From: Tabrizicola piscis
Lineage (GTDB): Bacteria > Pseudomonadota > Alphaproteobacteria > Rhodobacterales > Rhodobacteraceae
NCBI RefSeq assembly: GCF_003940805.1
Contig: NZ_CP034328.1
Coordinates: 1,222,001-1,286,000 of the forward strand
DNA: 64,000 bases
Direction: 5' to 3'
Part shown: piece by piece, positions 54,723-63,432 of the stretch
Position numbering within the stretch: the stretch's first letter is position 1
How the letters are laid out: each line of letters begins with the position of its first letter
Position numbers and translations under genes: made by a program
Notes under the pieces: generated by a model
The model's database searches: none
What the model was told of the DNA's origin: nothing
What the model saw: only the letters and a program-made list of their open reading frames with translations

Positions 54723-54791
54723 CGGAGTTTTCGAAAACTCCGGACCGGAGCCTTCAAAGGCTCCGGCACGATTTCTTCCAAGAAATCGTGT
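54723..54791. repeat. Three consecutive short palindromes upstream of trpB
   Basis: Three hairpins follow one another: a perfect 22-base palindrome at 54723-54744, CCGGAGCCTT-CA-AAGGCTCCGG at 54746-54767, and CACGATTTCTT-CC-AAGAAATCGTG at 54768-54791. They lie 75 bases from the trpB start and 95 bases from the DUF4394 start. Confidence 0.75.
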
Positions 54792-54885
54792 CCCACGCCT
54801 GACGGTTTCGTGATCAGACCTGCTGCAACTTACCCGCTCCGCGCTCCGTACCTGCCATCGCAACCATCCTATCAAGGAGATTACG

Positions 54886-55659
54886 ATGCGCATTCTTGCC
54901 ACTGCTGCCCTGCTTGCAGGCACCGCCCTGCCCGCCGCCGCCGAAACCGCCATCGCGCTGACCGGTGATCGCACGCTTCTGACGATCGACACCGCCACAG
55001 CCACAGTCACCGCCACGGTCGAGGTTCAGGGCGTCACCAGCCTGCTTGGCATCGACCTGCGCCCCGGCAACGGCAAGCTTTACGGCGTGACCGACGCGCA
55101 AGCCATCGTCGAGATCGATCCCGCCACCGGTGCCGTGACCGAGATTGCCACCATGGCCACCCCCCTGCCGCTGGCCGACACTCCGGTGGTGGTCGATTTC
55201 AACCCGGCGGCGGACCGTCTGCGCTACATGACCGGCACTACCAACCACCGCGTGAACGTCGATACCGGCGAAGTCACCGTTGATGGCGCGCTGGCTTTTG
55301 TGGCCGAGGATATGCATGCCGGCGAAGCGCCGAACATCGTCGCCGCCGCCTATACCAACAGCTATGGCAAGCCGGAAAAGACCGCGATGTTCAACATCGA
55401 CGCCACGATTTCCGGCCTGATCCAGCAAACCGCGCCGAATGACGGCACCCTGGCCGCCATCGGCAAGCTTGGCGTGGCGCTGGAAGGCCCGGTCGGCTTT
55501 GACGTCGCCACCACGGCGGACGGCACAAACACCGCATGGTTGGCCGCGAACGGCGGGATTCACACCGTCGATCTGGCCACCGGCGCTGTCACCGCGTCCT
55601 GGATGGTTACTGGTGCCGACGCGCCGATCCGTGACCTGACCATCCTGCCAGCAATGTAA
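54886..55659 (+). CDS. DUF4394 exported protein, inserted between trpF and trpB
   Basis: The protein has 257 residues. The signal peptide is RILATAALLAGTALPAAAET. The body has repeats typical of DUF4394, a beta-propeller-like family: TSLLGIDLRPGNGKLYGVTD, VVVDFNPAADRLRYMTGTTN and HRVNVDTGEVTVDGALAFVA. Function unknown. AAGGAG lies 6 bases before the ATG. It is on the opposite strand to the trp genes and flanked by palindromic repeats on both sides, so it looks like an insertion into an ancestral trpF-trpB order. Confidence 0.9.
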   Translation: MRILATAALLAGTALPAAAETAIALTGDRTLLTIDTATATVTATVEVQGVTSLLGIDLRPGNGKLYGVTDAQAIVEIDPATGAVTEIATMATPLPLADTPVVVDFNPAADRLRYMTGTTNHRVNVDTGEVTVDGALAFVAEDMHAGEAPNIVAAAYTNSYGKPEKTAMFNIDATISGLIQQTAPNDGTLAAIGKLGVALEGPVGFDVATTADGTNTAWLAANGGIHTVDLATGAVTASWMVTGADAPIRDLTILPAM

Positions 55660-55679
55660 AGCTGGGAAACCCAAGCCCC

Positions 55680-55742
55680 TGGCGCGCCCGGCGCGCCAAG
55701 GGCGAGGCAAAGACTTGCGGCCGCCCCCTTTCGGGCGGCCGC
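55680..55742. repeat. Compound palindrome C, copy 2
   Basis: TGGCGCGCC-C-GGCGCGCCA (55680-55698), then AGGGCGAGGCAAAGACTTGC, then GCGGCCGCCC / GGGCGGCCGC arms (55717-55742). The order of parts matches the copy next to ruvB. It lies between the convergent DUF4394 and trpF genes, ten bases beyond the trpF stop, and may work as a terminator. Confidence 0.65.
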
Positions 55743-55751
55743 TCCATTTGA

Positions 55752-56420
55752 TTAACGCAGGATCGGCACGCCGCCGCGCACGCCTTGAGCGGCCTCGACA
55801 AAGGCGGCGATTTTGGCGGGGTCCTTGACCCCCGGCGACAGCTCCACACCCGAAGACACATCCACCTGCCGCGCCCCGGTCAGCCGCACCGCCTGCGCCA
55901 CGTTGTCCGGCGTCAGCCCACCAGCCAGCATCCATGGCCGCAGCCACTTGCGCCCGACCAGCAACCGCCAGTCGAAGGCCAGCCCGTTGCCCCCCGGCAA
56001 GTCCGCGCCCTTCGGCGGCTTGGCGTCGATCAAAAGCTGGTCGGCGACCAGGCTCATCTCCAGCAGCCCGGCCAGATCACCCTCATCCGCCACGCCCATC
56101 GCCTTCATCACCGGCAACCCGTAGCGCGCCTTGACAGCGGCGACCCGCTCCGGGCTTTCGTGGCCATGCAGCTGCAACATGTCCAGCGGCACCGCCTCGA
56201 CCAGCGCATCCAGCGCCGCGTCATCGGTATCGACCACCAGCGCCACCTTGCACAAGCCATCCGGCGCGCCCAGCGCAAGCGTTCGTGCAACCTCCAGCGT
56301 CAGGTGGCGCGGGCTTTTGGGAAAGAACACAAAGCCCGCATAGGCAGCCCCGGCCCGTGCAACGGCCGCCACGTCGGCTTCAGTCCGCAGACCGCAGATC
56401 TTGACCCGCACGTCCTGCAT
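55752..56420 (-). CDS. trpF: Phosphoribosylanthranilate isomerase
   Basis: A TIM-barrel enzyme of 222 residues in tryptophan synthesis. [20 protein letters not shown] carries the catalytic cysteine; later motifs are [32 protein letters not shown] and [16 protein letters not shown] with [14 protein letters not shown]. The ATG at 56420 overlaps the lapA stop by one base (TGATG); a GTG one codon earlier is possible. It is the last gene before the inserted DUF4394 gene. Confidence 0.96.
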   Translation of the reverse strand: MQDVRVKICGLRTEADVAAVARAGAAYAGFVFFPKSPRHLTLEVARTLALGAPDGLCKVALVVDTDDAALDALVEAVPLDMLQLHGHESPERVAAVKARYGLPVMKAMGVADEGDLAGLLEMSLVADQLLIDAKPPKGADLPGGNGLAFDWRLLVGRKWLRPWMLAGGLTPDNVAQAVRLTGARQVDVSSGVELSPGVKDPAKIAAFVEAAQGVRGGVPILR

Positions 56421-56782
56421 CACTTGCCCGAAGGCCGGTCCAGCAGCGCGAGCACGTCGTCCTGTTCGCCTTGGTCATTCCGCCCCCGCAGGGCCGCCAG
56501 CTCCCGCTCCAGCCGCGCCACTTCGCGGGCCTTGGCGCTTGCCGTGCTGCGAATGCCCGTCTCACGCAGCCATTCCCAGACAAAGCCGATCAGCACGCCC
56601 GCAAGGATGCCTGCAAAGATCACCAGAAACAGCGGCAGTTCCATGGCCCAGGTCAGCCCGGTCAACGCCGCCAGATCACCCGGCAACAGCCGCACCTCGA
56701 CCGGAGCACGGTTCGCAAGGGCAACAGTCAAAAGGGAAAGGCCAAGCAGGCCGATCACGACAAGTCTCAGGTAACGGATCAT
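56420..56782 (-). CDS. lapA: LapA-domain (DUF1049) membrane protein
   Basis: The protein has 120 residues. Two N-terminal helices ([40 protein letters not shown]) are followed by a cytoplasmic coiled coil ([20 protein letters not shown]). LapA with LapB/YciM controls LPS synthesis and assembly in E. coli; in Rhodobacterales it usually sits between ihfB and trpF as here. Its stop overlaps the trpF start. Confidence 0.88.
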   Translation of the reverse strand: MIRYLRLVVIGLLGLSLLTVALANRAPVEVRLLPGDLAALTGLTWAMELPLFLVIFAGILAGVLIGFVWEWLRETGIRSTASAKAREVARLERELAALRGRNDQGEQDDVLALLDRPSGK

Positions 56783-56864
56783 CCGACAGGGCCTCCGGGC
56801 TGGTCCCGCAGTATCATTCCGATCCCGCCCGGACGCAAGCCGACGCCACCCACCGCGCCAGCGG

Positions 56865-57146
56865 TTACTTGCTGTTCAGCCGGTCGCGCAGCAATTTGCC
56901 GGTCTTGAAGAAGGGGACCTTCTTGTCATCGACCTTGACCGCCTCTCCAGTCCGCGGATTGCGCCCCAGCCGGGCATCCCGCGCCTTGACCGAGAACGCG
57001 CCGAACCCGCGCAGTTCCACCCGGTCGCCTTTCGCCAGCGCATCGATGATCTCTTCGAAGACCGTGTTCACGATCCGCTCGACGTGGCGCTGGGTCAAAT
57101 GCGGGTTCTCATCCGCGATCTTCTGGATCAGTTCAGACCGGATCAT
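56865..57146 (-). CDS. ihfB: Integration host factor beta subunit
   Basis: The protein has 93 residues. [40 protein letters not shown] and [20 protein letters not shown] are the HU/IHF family marks, including the DNA-intercalating loop RNPRTG. It bends DNA together with IhfA. AGGGGGA precedes the ATG at 57146. It lies downstream of rpsA, separated by a terminator, as in many proteobacteria. Confidence 0.96.
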   Translation of the reverse strand: MIRSELIQKIADENPHLTQRHVERIVNTVFEEIIDALAKGDRVELRGFGAFSVKARDARLGRNPRTGEAVKVDDKKVPFFKTGKLLRDRLNSK

Positions 57147-57281
57147 CCCTATGTCCCCCTAGTGGTTCGGCCATGGTGTTCAAACCGGCAGCGGCCGCCA
57201 CGCTCTTGTTCTCACAGGACTATAGCGACAGGTCTTGGCCCGTGACAAACAAAAACCGGGACTTGGCCGGTTGCCGCCAAC

Positions 57282-57313
57282 AAAAAGGCCCCGCACTGAT
57301 GCGAGGCCTTTCC
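57282..57313 (-). terminator. Terminator downstream of rpsA
   Basis: AAAAAGGCC and GGCCTTT arms with a GC-rich stem (CCGC / GCG) lie 23 bases after the rpsA stop. On the minus strand the hairpin is followed by TTTTTG. It separates rpsA from ihfB. Confidence 0.8.
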
Positions 57314-57335
57314 ATTCTCAACCCGGCGTCAGGGC

Positions 57336-59015
57336 TTAGCTGCGGTCCTTGAGCGCGGCGCCAAGGATATCGCCCAGCGACGCACCCGAATCGGACGAGC
57401 CATACTGTTCGACCGCTTCCTTCTCTTCCGCGATCTCGCGCGCCTTGATCGACAGGCCCAGCTTGCGGGTCTTCGGGTCGATGTTGGTCACGCGCACGTC
57501 GATGTGGTCGCCGATCTGGAACCGCTCCGGGCGCTGGTCTGCACGGTCACGGCTCAGGTCGCTGCGGCGGATGAACGACTTGGCGCCGTTGTATTCCACC
57601 TCGATGCCACCCTCTTCGATCGCGGTCACGGTGACGGTGATGATCCCGCCCCGCTTCACGCCATCAACCGCGTCCGAGAAGTTGTCCTCGCCCAGCGCCT
57701 TGATGGAGAGCGAGATACGCTCCTTCTCGACGTCCACTTCGGTGACAGCGGCATGCACCGTGTCGCCCTTGCGGTAGTTCTGGATCGCGTCTTCGCCACG
57801 CTGGTCCCACGACAGGTCCGAAAGGTGGACCATGCCGTCGATGTCGTTGTCGAGGCCGACGAACAGACCGAATTCGGTGATGTTCTTGACTTCGCCTTCG
57901 ATCTGGCTGCCCACGGGATGCGTTTCCGCAAAGACTTCCCACGGGTTGCGCTGCGTCTGCTTCAGGCCAAGGCTGACCCGACGCTTGGCAGAATCGATCT
58001 CCAGCACCATGACGTCCACTTCCTGCGAGGTGGAGACGATCTTGCCGGGGTGCACGTTCTTCTTGGTCCAGGACATTTCCGAAACGTGGACCAGACCTTC
58101 GACACCGGCTTCCAGCTCCACGAAGGCGCCGTAATCGGTGATGTTGGTCACGCGGCCTTTGTGGACCGTTCCCAAGGCATACATCTTTTCAACGGCATCC
58201 CACGGATCGGACTGCAGCTGCTTCATGCCCAGGCTGATGCGGTGGGTTTCCTTGTTGATCTTGATGACCTGCACTTTGACAGTCTCACCAATGGCAAGGA
58301 TTTCCGACGGGTGGTTGACGCGACGCCAAGCCATGTCGGTCACGTGCAGCAGGCCGTCAACACCGCCAAGGTCCACGAACGCACCGTATTCGGTGATGTT
58401 CTTGACCACGCCGTCGACCGTCTGACCTTCGGTCAGGTTGCCGATGACTTCGGCGCGCTGTTCGGCACGCGATTCTTCCAGGATCGCACGGCGCGAGACA
58501 ACGATGTTGCCACGGCGACGGTCCATTTTCAGGATCTGGAACGGCTGCTTCATGCCCATCAGCGGGCCAGCGTCACGCACAGGGCGGACGTCAACTTGAG
58601 AACCCGGCAGGAACGCCACAGCGCCACCAAGGTCGACCGTGAAGCCACCCTTGACCCGGCCAAAGATCGCGCCATCGACGCGCAGTTCGCTGGCATAGGC
58701 TTTTTCCAGACGATCCCAGGCTTCCTCGCGGCGGGCCTTTTCACGGCTGATCTGGGCTTCCCCACGGGCGTTTTCCACGCGGTCCAGATAAACCTCGACC
58801 GTATCGCCGACGTTGATCGTCGGGGCCTCGCCGGGGTTTGCGAATTCTTTCAGGTCGATGCGGCCTTCCATCTTGTAGCCGACATCGATGATCGCCTGGC
58901 CTGCCTCGATGGCAATGACGCGGCCTTTGACGACAGTGCCCTCTTCGGGCGTGTCCATTTCGAAGCTTTCCTTCAACAGGGCTTCGAAGTCTTCCATGGT
59001 TGCTTTAGCGCACAT
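57336..59015 (-). CDS. rpsA: 30S ribosomal protein S1
   Basis: The protein has 559 residues with six S1 RNA-binding repeats, for example [60 protein letters not shown] and [20 protein letters not shown]. The ATG at 59015 ([20 protein letters not shown]) gives the usual alphaproteobacterial length; the open frame upstream to 59309 is leader and repeat. It mediates mRNA binding to the ribosome. The leader is about 130 bases long, leaving room for autogenous control as known for S1 elsewhere. Confidence 0.97.
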   Translation of the reverse strand: MCAKATMEDFEALLKESFEMDTPEEGTVVKGRVIAIEAGQAIIDVGYKMEGRIDLKEFANPGEAPTINVGDTVEVYLDRVENARGEAQISREKARREEAWDRLEKAYASELRVDGAIFGRVKGGFTVDLGGAVAFLPGSQVDVRPVRDAGPLMGMKQPFQILKMDRRRGNIVVSRRAILEESRAEQRAEVIGNLTEGQTVDGVVKNITEYGAFVDLGGVDGLLHVTDMAWRRVNHPSEILAIGETVKVQVIKINKETHRISLGMKQLQSDPWDAVEKMYALGTVHKGRVTNITDYGAFVELEAGVEGLVHVSEMSWTKKNVHPGKIVSTSQEVDVMVLEIDSAKRRVSLGLKQTQRNPWEVFAETHPVGSQIEGEVKNITEFGLFVGLDNDIDGMVHLSDLSWDQRGEDAIQNYRKGDTVHAAVTEVDVEKERISLSIKALGEDNFSDAVDGVKRGGIITVTVTAIEEGGIEVEYNGAKSFIRRSDLSRDRADQRPERFQIGDHIDVRVTNIDPKTRKLGLSIKAREIAEEKEAVEQYGSSDSGASLGDILGAALKDRS

Positions 59016-59147
59016 ATAGATCAGTTTCCTTTGCTTGGTTGTCACTGGCCATGCGGTTGGCTCCGCCGGTCTTTCGGTTGGGTTCCGAACGAAAAAGCCC
59101 ATGACCCGGCAAACCGGACCATGCGGCGACTCCCATCGGATGCGGGG

Positions 59148-59176
59148 CCTATAGCCCCATTGCGCAGGTGAGGCAA
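59148..59176 (-). promoter_or_regulatory. Candidate sigma-70-type promoter of rpsA
   Basis: On the minus strand TTGCCT and TATAGG are separated by exactly 17 bases, about 130 bases before the rpsA ATG. No better match is seen in the 305-bp gap between cmk and rpsA. Confidence 0.45.
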
Positions 59177-59198
59177 GGAAAAGCGGGGCTGCCCGGCG

Positions 59199-59280
59199 CC
59201 CCCTCCTCGCGCGACTTCGTCTTCTCGTCGGACAGCACGTCGCCCCGCCCGCGAGGAGTGACGAAGTCATCGACGAGCGG
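59199..59280 (+). repeat. Dispersed hairpin repeat B, copy 3
   Basis: The element runs from CCCTCCTCGCGCGACTTCGT to GACGAAGTCATCGACGAGCG, with complementary ends. It lies between the cmk stop and the rpsA promoter. Copies occur at 31144 (same orientation) and 44461 (opposite). Confidence 0.65.
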
Positions 59281-59320
59281 ACCGGCGAGCGGTCCGGGAA
59301 AAGACCCACAGCCGGTCGGA

Positions 59321-59908
59321 TCAGCCCCGCAGCCGTGCCGCGACAATGGCACAGGCCGCGTCCACCGCTGCATCAATCCCAAGGTCGCTGGTGTCGATCA
59401 CCACCGCATCTTCCGCCGCCTTCAGGGGGGCATCCGCCCGCCCCATGTCGCGCGCGTCCCGCTCGCGCACTTCGGCCAGAACCTGCGCCTCATCGCCGCC
59501 CACCTCCAGCCAGCGCCGGTGCGCGCGAACCTGCGCGCTGGCGGTGACGTACAGCTTTACCTCGGCCTCCGGGCAGATCACTGTGCCGATGTCGCGCCCG
59601 TCCAGCACCGCGCCGCCTTCACTGCGGGCGAACCGGCGCTGAAACTCCACCAAGGCGGCCCTGACTTCGGGGATCGCCGCCACGCGGGACGCCGCCTGCC
59701 CCGCCTCAAGCGTGCGCAGCCCCGGCCGGTTCATGTCATCCGCGGTCAGCCCCCGCGCGGCAGCCACCGGATCACCGCCCTTGACCCCGACGGCCCGGTA
59801 CAACAGCCCCGTGTCCAGATGCCGGAACCCGAAGCGTTCGGCCACCGCGCGGCTGATCGTGCCTTTGCCCGCCGCTGCCGGCCCGTCAATCGCCACCGTG
59901 AAGATCAT
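59321..59908 (-). CDS. cmk: Cytidylate kinase
   Basis: A P-loop kinase of 195 residues phosphorylating CMP and dCMP. The N-terminus [20 protein letters not shown] carries the Walker A, followed by [14 protein letters not shown], the [20 protein letters not shown] motif and the lid with [20 protein letters not shown]. The ATG at 59908 starts the conserved block. Usually it follows aroA directly; here a plus-strand gene for an exported protein lies between them. Confidence 0.97.
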   Translation of the reverse strand: MIFTVAIDGPAAAGKGTISRAVAERFGFRHLDTGLLYRAVGVKGGDPVAAARGLTADDMNRPGLRTLEAGQAASRVAAIPEVRAALVEFQRRFARSEGGAVLDGRDIGTVICPEAEVKLYVTASAQVRAHRRWLEVGGDEAQVLAEVRERDARDMGRADAPLKAAEDAVVIDTSDLGIDAAVDAACAIVAARLRG

Positions 59909-60111
59909 CCGCCCGCCCTGCCGCCATCATGTGCCTGATGGAGGTATGTGGAAACGCGCCGCAGGAAAAGAGGGGAAGGACTTCCCCTTGGCTGACGCAA
60001 AGCGGCGGCCTCGGCCCAAGTCTGCATCACTCGGCACCCCGAATCGCAAAAAGCGCCGCCGTGGGTGATGCATTTCTTTACAAAACTTTTGTGACGGCCA
60101 TCCTGATCTGT

Positions 60112-60588
60112 ATGAGATCCTCTGCAGCCGCTCTCGCCCTGTCCCTTTGCCTTGCCCCGCCCGCCTTGGCAGGGTCCTGTGCTGGCATGGGCGACCTTCT
60201 GACCTTCATCGAAGCCGAGGGCGGTTATTCGGTGCCATCGGACTGCCCGACGGTTGACAGGTCTGACCTCCTTGCATCCGTGCCAGCGCTGCGGTCTCAG
60301 GTCGGGGCCTTTATCCCCGCAACCGGGCACATCCTGCTCGCCCACGATCTGGATACCGATAGCACTCTTGGCCGCAGCTATCTTTTGCACGAACTGGTCC
60401 ATGCCGCGCAGTACCGGTCCGGCGCGCAGTTGCACGTCAGGTGTGAGGGCGAGTTGGAGCGGGAAGCCTACCGTCTCCAGACCAGCTGGTTGCGCCAGAA
60501 GGGTGAGTTTCGCGAGGCGATGTTGCTCGACTGGGCCGCCGACGCGCTTGGCCGCTGCCCGGGCGACAAAATGGCGATGGACTACTGA
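60112..60588 (+). CDS. Exported HELVH metallopeptidase-like protein (DUF6647-like)
   Basis: The protein has 158 residues. The signal peptide (SSAAALALSLCLAPPALAGS) ends near residue 22. The zinc-binding motif is LLHELVHAAQYRSGAQ (about 88-103), with a downstream glutamate in CEGELEREAYRLQTSWLRQ that could be the third ligand. Two cysteines early in the mature part and two later may form disulfides. The short length suggests a minimal gluzincin-like peptidase or a non-catalytic relative. The start is the ATG at 60112; a GTG seven codons earlier is possible. It lies inverted between aroA and cmk. Confidence 0.78.
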   Translation: MRSSAAALALSLCLAPPALAGSCAGMGDLLTFIEAEGGYSVPSDCPTVDRSDLLASVPALRSQVGAFIPATGHILLAHDLDTDSTLGRSYLLHELVHAAQYRSGAQLHVRCEGELEREAYRLQTSWLRQKGEFREAMLLDWAADALGRCPGDKMAMDY

Positions 60589-60742
60589 TCCCGCCCGCTG
60601 CGGCAGGGCAACCCTGATCCAGTGCCTGCGTCACCACGGTTAACGGTTCTTGAACGCCACCGCCAAGCCTTTGACCTGAAACGCTTCCTCCGCCTGTCCC
60701 GGCCCGGGACACCCCGCCCGGTCTGGGCTCCGGTGCCTTGCC

Positions 60743-62098
60743 TCAGGCCCGGTTCGACCGCTGGATCATGGCGCCCAGCCCCTGCATCAACCCCTCGAAC
60801 ACCGGAAAGGACGTGGCGATGGGGGAGGCATCATCAACCGAAACCGGCTGCTTCGCGGCCAACCCGCAGACCAGAAAGCTCATCGCGATGCGGTGGTCAA
60901 TGTGGGTGGCACAGGTGGCCCCCCCCGGCACGCCGCCCGGCCCCATGCCATGGACGATCAACGTATCCTCATCCTCCTCGATCCGCACGCCACAAGCCTC
61001 CAGCCCCCGCGCCATCGCGTCGATCCGGTCGCTCTCCTTGACGCGCAACTCCTTGACACCTCGCATGACCGTCTTGCCGGTCGCAAAGGCCGCCACGACC
61101 GACAGGACGGGATACTCGTCGATCATCGATGGCGCCCGCTCTGGCGGCACCTCGATTCCCTTCATGTTCCCACTGAACCGCACACGCAGGTCGGCAACCG
61201 GCTCTCCGCCCTCCTCGCGGGGGTTCTGAAACTCGATCTCAGCCCCCATCTCGACCAATGTCAGATACAGCCCGTTCCGCGTCAGGTTCTGGCTGACCCC
61301 GGGGACGAGGATGTCCGACCCCTCAACAATCAGCGCCGCGCAGACCGGAAACGCCGCGCTGGACGGATCGCGCGGCACCGCCACGACCTGTGGCCGCAAC
61401 TCCGGCTGGCCGGTCAGGGTGATGACATGCCCCTCGCTGGTCTTTTCAACCGACAGCTTTGCCCCGAACCCCAGCAGCATCCGCTCCGAATGGTCCCGCG
61501 TCGGCTCGCGTTCGATCACCACCGTCTCGCCGGGGGCATTCAGCCCGGCCAGCAGCACCGCCGACTTCACCTGAGCACTGGCCACCGGCAGCGCATAACG
61601 CACCGGCACCGGGTTCGCCGCCCCGACCAAAGTCATCGGCAACCGTCCGCCCTGCCGCCCATAGGCCTGCGCGCCGAACAGCGCCAAGGGGTCGGTCACC
61701 CGCCCCATCGGCCGCTTCCGCAACGACGCATCGCCCGTGAAGGTCGCCGTGATCGGTGTTGTCGCCATCGTCCCCATGATCAACCGCACCCCGGTGCCCG
61801 AGTTGCCGCAGTCGATCACATCCGCAGGTTCCCGGAACCCGCCGACGCCGACGCCGTTGACCGTCCAGGCACCCTCGCCATGCCGGGTGACAGTCGCCCC
61901 GAAGGCCCGCATGGCCTTGGCAGTGTCCAGCACGTCCTGCCCTTCCAGAAGGCCCGAAATCCGCGTCTCGCCCACGGCCATCGCGCCAAAGATCAGGGAC
62001 CGGTGGCTGATCGACTTGTCGCCCGGCACCTCGGCCACACCGCGCAGGGGACCCGACTTGCGGGCTTTCATCGGTTGCGCTTCACCATGGCCGGACAT
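60743..62098 (-). CDS. aroA: 5-enolpyruvylshikimate-3-phosphate synthase, class II-like
   Basis: The enzyme makes EPSP in the shikimate pathway. The protein has 451 residues. [70 protein letters not shown] and [20 protein letters not shown] match the class II group. Gly is present in GNSGTG where the Agrobacterium CP4 enzyme has Ala in GNAATG. The ATG at 62098 lies 8 bases after AAGGAG. Confidence 0.96.
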   Translation of the reverse strand: MSGHGEAQPMKARKSGPLRGVAEVPGDKSISHRSLIFGAMAVGETRISGLLEGQDVLDTAKAMRAFGATVTRHGEGAWTVNGVGVGGFREPADVIDCGNSGTGVRLIMGTMATTPITATFTGDASLRKRPMGRVTDPLALFGAQAYGRQGGRLPMTLVGAANPVPVRYALPVASAQVKSAVLLAGLNAPGETVVIEREPTRDHSERMLLGFGAKLSVEKTSEGHVITLTGQPELRPQVVAVPRDPSSAAFPVCAALIVEGSDILVPGVSQNLTRNGLYLTLVEMGAEIEFQNPREEGGEPVADLRVRFSGNMKGIEVPPERAPSMIDEYPVLSVVAAFATGKTVMRGVKELRVKESDRIDAMARGLEACGVRIEEDEDTLIVHGMGPGGVPGGATCATHIDHRIAMSFLVCGLAAKQPVSVDDASPIATSFPVFEGLMQGLGAMIQRSNRA

Positions 62099-62194
62099 CC
62101 GTCTCTCCTTCACATTGCGCCCGCCTGATAGCGCAAGCTTCAGGCGCGGTCCATCACCTGCACTGCCTGCTCGGGCCGCACTGGCGGACCCTCC

Positions 62195-62262
62195 GGGGGG
62201 AGTATTTCGTAAAGAGCAATCACTGGGCAGAAGGCTTGGGATTGCTCCTTGGAAAATACTCA
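62195..62262. repeat. Facing pair of GAGTATTT-type repeats between aroA and trmB
   Basis: GAGTATTTCGTAAAGAGCAA at 62200 and a matching inverted arm (GATTGCTCC ... AAAATACTC) at 62240-62261 form a 22-base imperfect hairpin with an 18-base loop. The left arm is nearly identical to the repeat near 32470. The right arm runs into the trmB stop codon. Confidence 0.65.
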
Positions 62263-62961
62263 ACCCTTTTGGTCACACCTGCGGAAGGTCAGGTAATGGG
62301 GCGCCCGGCCTTCGCGCAGGGCCTTTTGTTCGTAGCGGGTGGAAAGCCAGTCATCCCACGCGCCGCCCTCGCCGGCCTGATGGACAAGATCGAAGCCGGC
62401 GGGTGGCACTTCCTCCAGGGTCTGGCGGACATAGTCGGGAATGTCGGTCGCCACCCGGAATTCCGCCCCGGGGGCCATCTTGAGTGCCAGCGGCAAAAGG
62501 TATTCCGGCGTCACGAAGCGGCGGCGGTGGTGGCGAGCCTTGGGCCATGGGTCGGGGTAGTTCAGGAACACCTTTGACAGGCAGCCATCCGGCAGCACGT
62601 CAAACAGATCCCGCACGTCGCCGGGGTGGAGCCAGAGGTTCGCAACCCCCGCGCCCCGGATCTTGCCAAGCAGCATCGCGATGCCGTTCACGAAGGGCTC
62701 GGCCCCGATCAGCGTGACGCCGGGATTCGCGGCGGCCATATGCACCAGATGCTCGCCGCCGCCAAATCCGACCTCCAACCAGAGCGGACCCTTGGCAAAG
62801 CCAAGGTCCAGCGGGGAGCGCGACGGGTTATCCTCCCGCGTGACCCCGCGCAGGGTCAGGGGGCCAAGGTCTTCGGCCAGATAGTCCTTCTGGCTGGCGC
62901 GCAGGGTCTTGCCCCGGATACGGCCATAGAAATTGCGTTGGGTGGGGAGGGGGTCGGTCAT
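62260..62961 (-). CDS. trmB: tRNA (guanine-N7-)-methyltransferase TrmB
   Basis: A SAM-dependent enzyme of 233 residues that methylates G46 of tRNA. Motifs are [20 protein letters not shown] (SAM site, about residue 57), [20 protein letters not shown] and [20 protein letters not shown]. It is read on the minus strand after the YdcZ-type gene and metK. The ATG at 62961 follows a GA-rich region and starts the usual N-terminus ([18 protein letters not shown]). Confidence 0.96.
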   Translation of the reverse strand: MTDPLPTQRNFYGRIRGKTLRASQKDYLAEDLGPLTLRGVTREDNPSRSPLDLGFAKGPLWLEVGFGGGEHLVHMAAANPGVTLIGAEPFVNGIAMLLGKIRGAGVANLWLHPGDVRDLFDVLPDGCLSKVFLNYPDPWPKARHHRRRFVTPEYLLPLALKMAPGAEFRVATDIPDYVRQTLEEVPPAGFDLVHQAGEGGAWDDWLSTRYEQKALREGRAPHYLTFRRCDQKG

Positions 62962-62994
62962 GGGCTGGCGGGGTAAGCCAGGCCCGCGCTCCGG

Positions 62995-63432
62995 TCAAGC
63001 CCGCTGGATCAGGACCAACCCGCCGGCCATCGCGAGGATCCCGGCCAGCCGCTGCAGGTTCATCGACACAACCCGCGCGCCGAACAGGCCGAAATGGTCG
63101 ATCACCGCCGCCGCGACCATCTGGCCGAGGAGGACACAGAATATCGCATTCCCGACGCCAAAGCGCGGGGCGATCCAGGTGATCGACAGGAGGTAAAAGG
63201 CCATCAGCACCCCGGCCAAGAGCAGCCACAGCGGCTGCGCCGACACCAGTGCCAGCGCACGGGCCTGACCGGTCGCGGCCACGGCGACGACCGCCACCAC
63301 CAGCGCTACCGACATGGCAACCACGCCCGCTGCCATTGGTGCGCCGATCCGGCCGCCAAGCTGGGCGTTCAGCGCGGCGAGGATCGGAATTCCCACCCCC
63401 GCCGCCAGCATGATGCCCGCATCGCGCAGCAT
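62995..63432 (-). CDS. YdcZ/DUF606-type DMT protein
   Basis: A membrane protein of 145 residues with five helices, half the usual DMT size, as in the DUF606 (YdcZ) family. The segments are GIMLAAGVGIPILAALNAQL, GVVAMSVALVVAVVAVAATG, WLLLAGVLMAFYLLSITWIA and FGVGNAIFCVLLGQMVAAAV. Its ATG overlaps the metK stop (TGATG). Such half-size units probably dimerise. Substrate unknown. Confidence 0.85.
   Translation of the reverse strand: MLRDAGIMLAAGVGIPILAALNAQLGGRIGAPMAAGVVAMSVALVVAVVAVAATGQARALALVSAQPLWLLLAGVLMAFYLLSITWIAPRFGVGNAIFCVLLGQMVAAAVIDHFGLFGARVVSMNLQRLAGILAMAGGLVLIQRA

Noticed and set aside
54723..54791. tRNA or structured RNA gene
   Set aside because: The hairpins are independent short palindromes without cloverleaf spacing, anticodon or T-loop signature.
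57504..59171. Long open frame on the plus strand (555 codons)
   Set aside because: Antisense to rpsA, whose six repeats are clear; the repeat pattern in the shadow only mirrors the S1 repeats.
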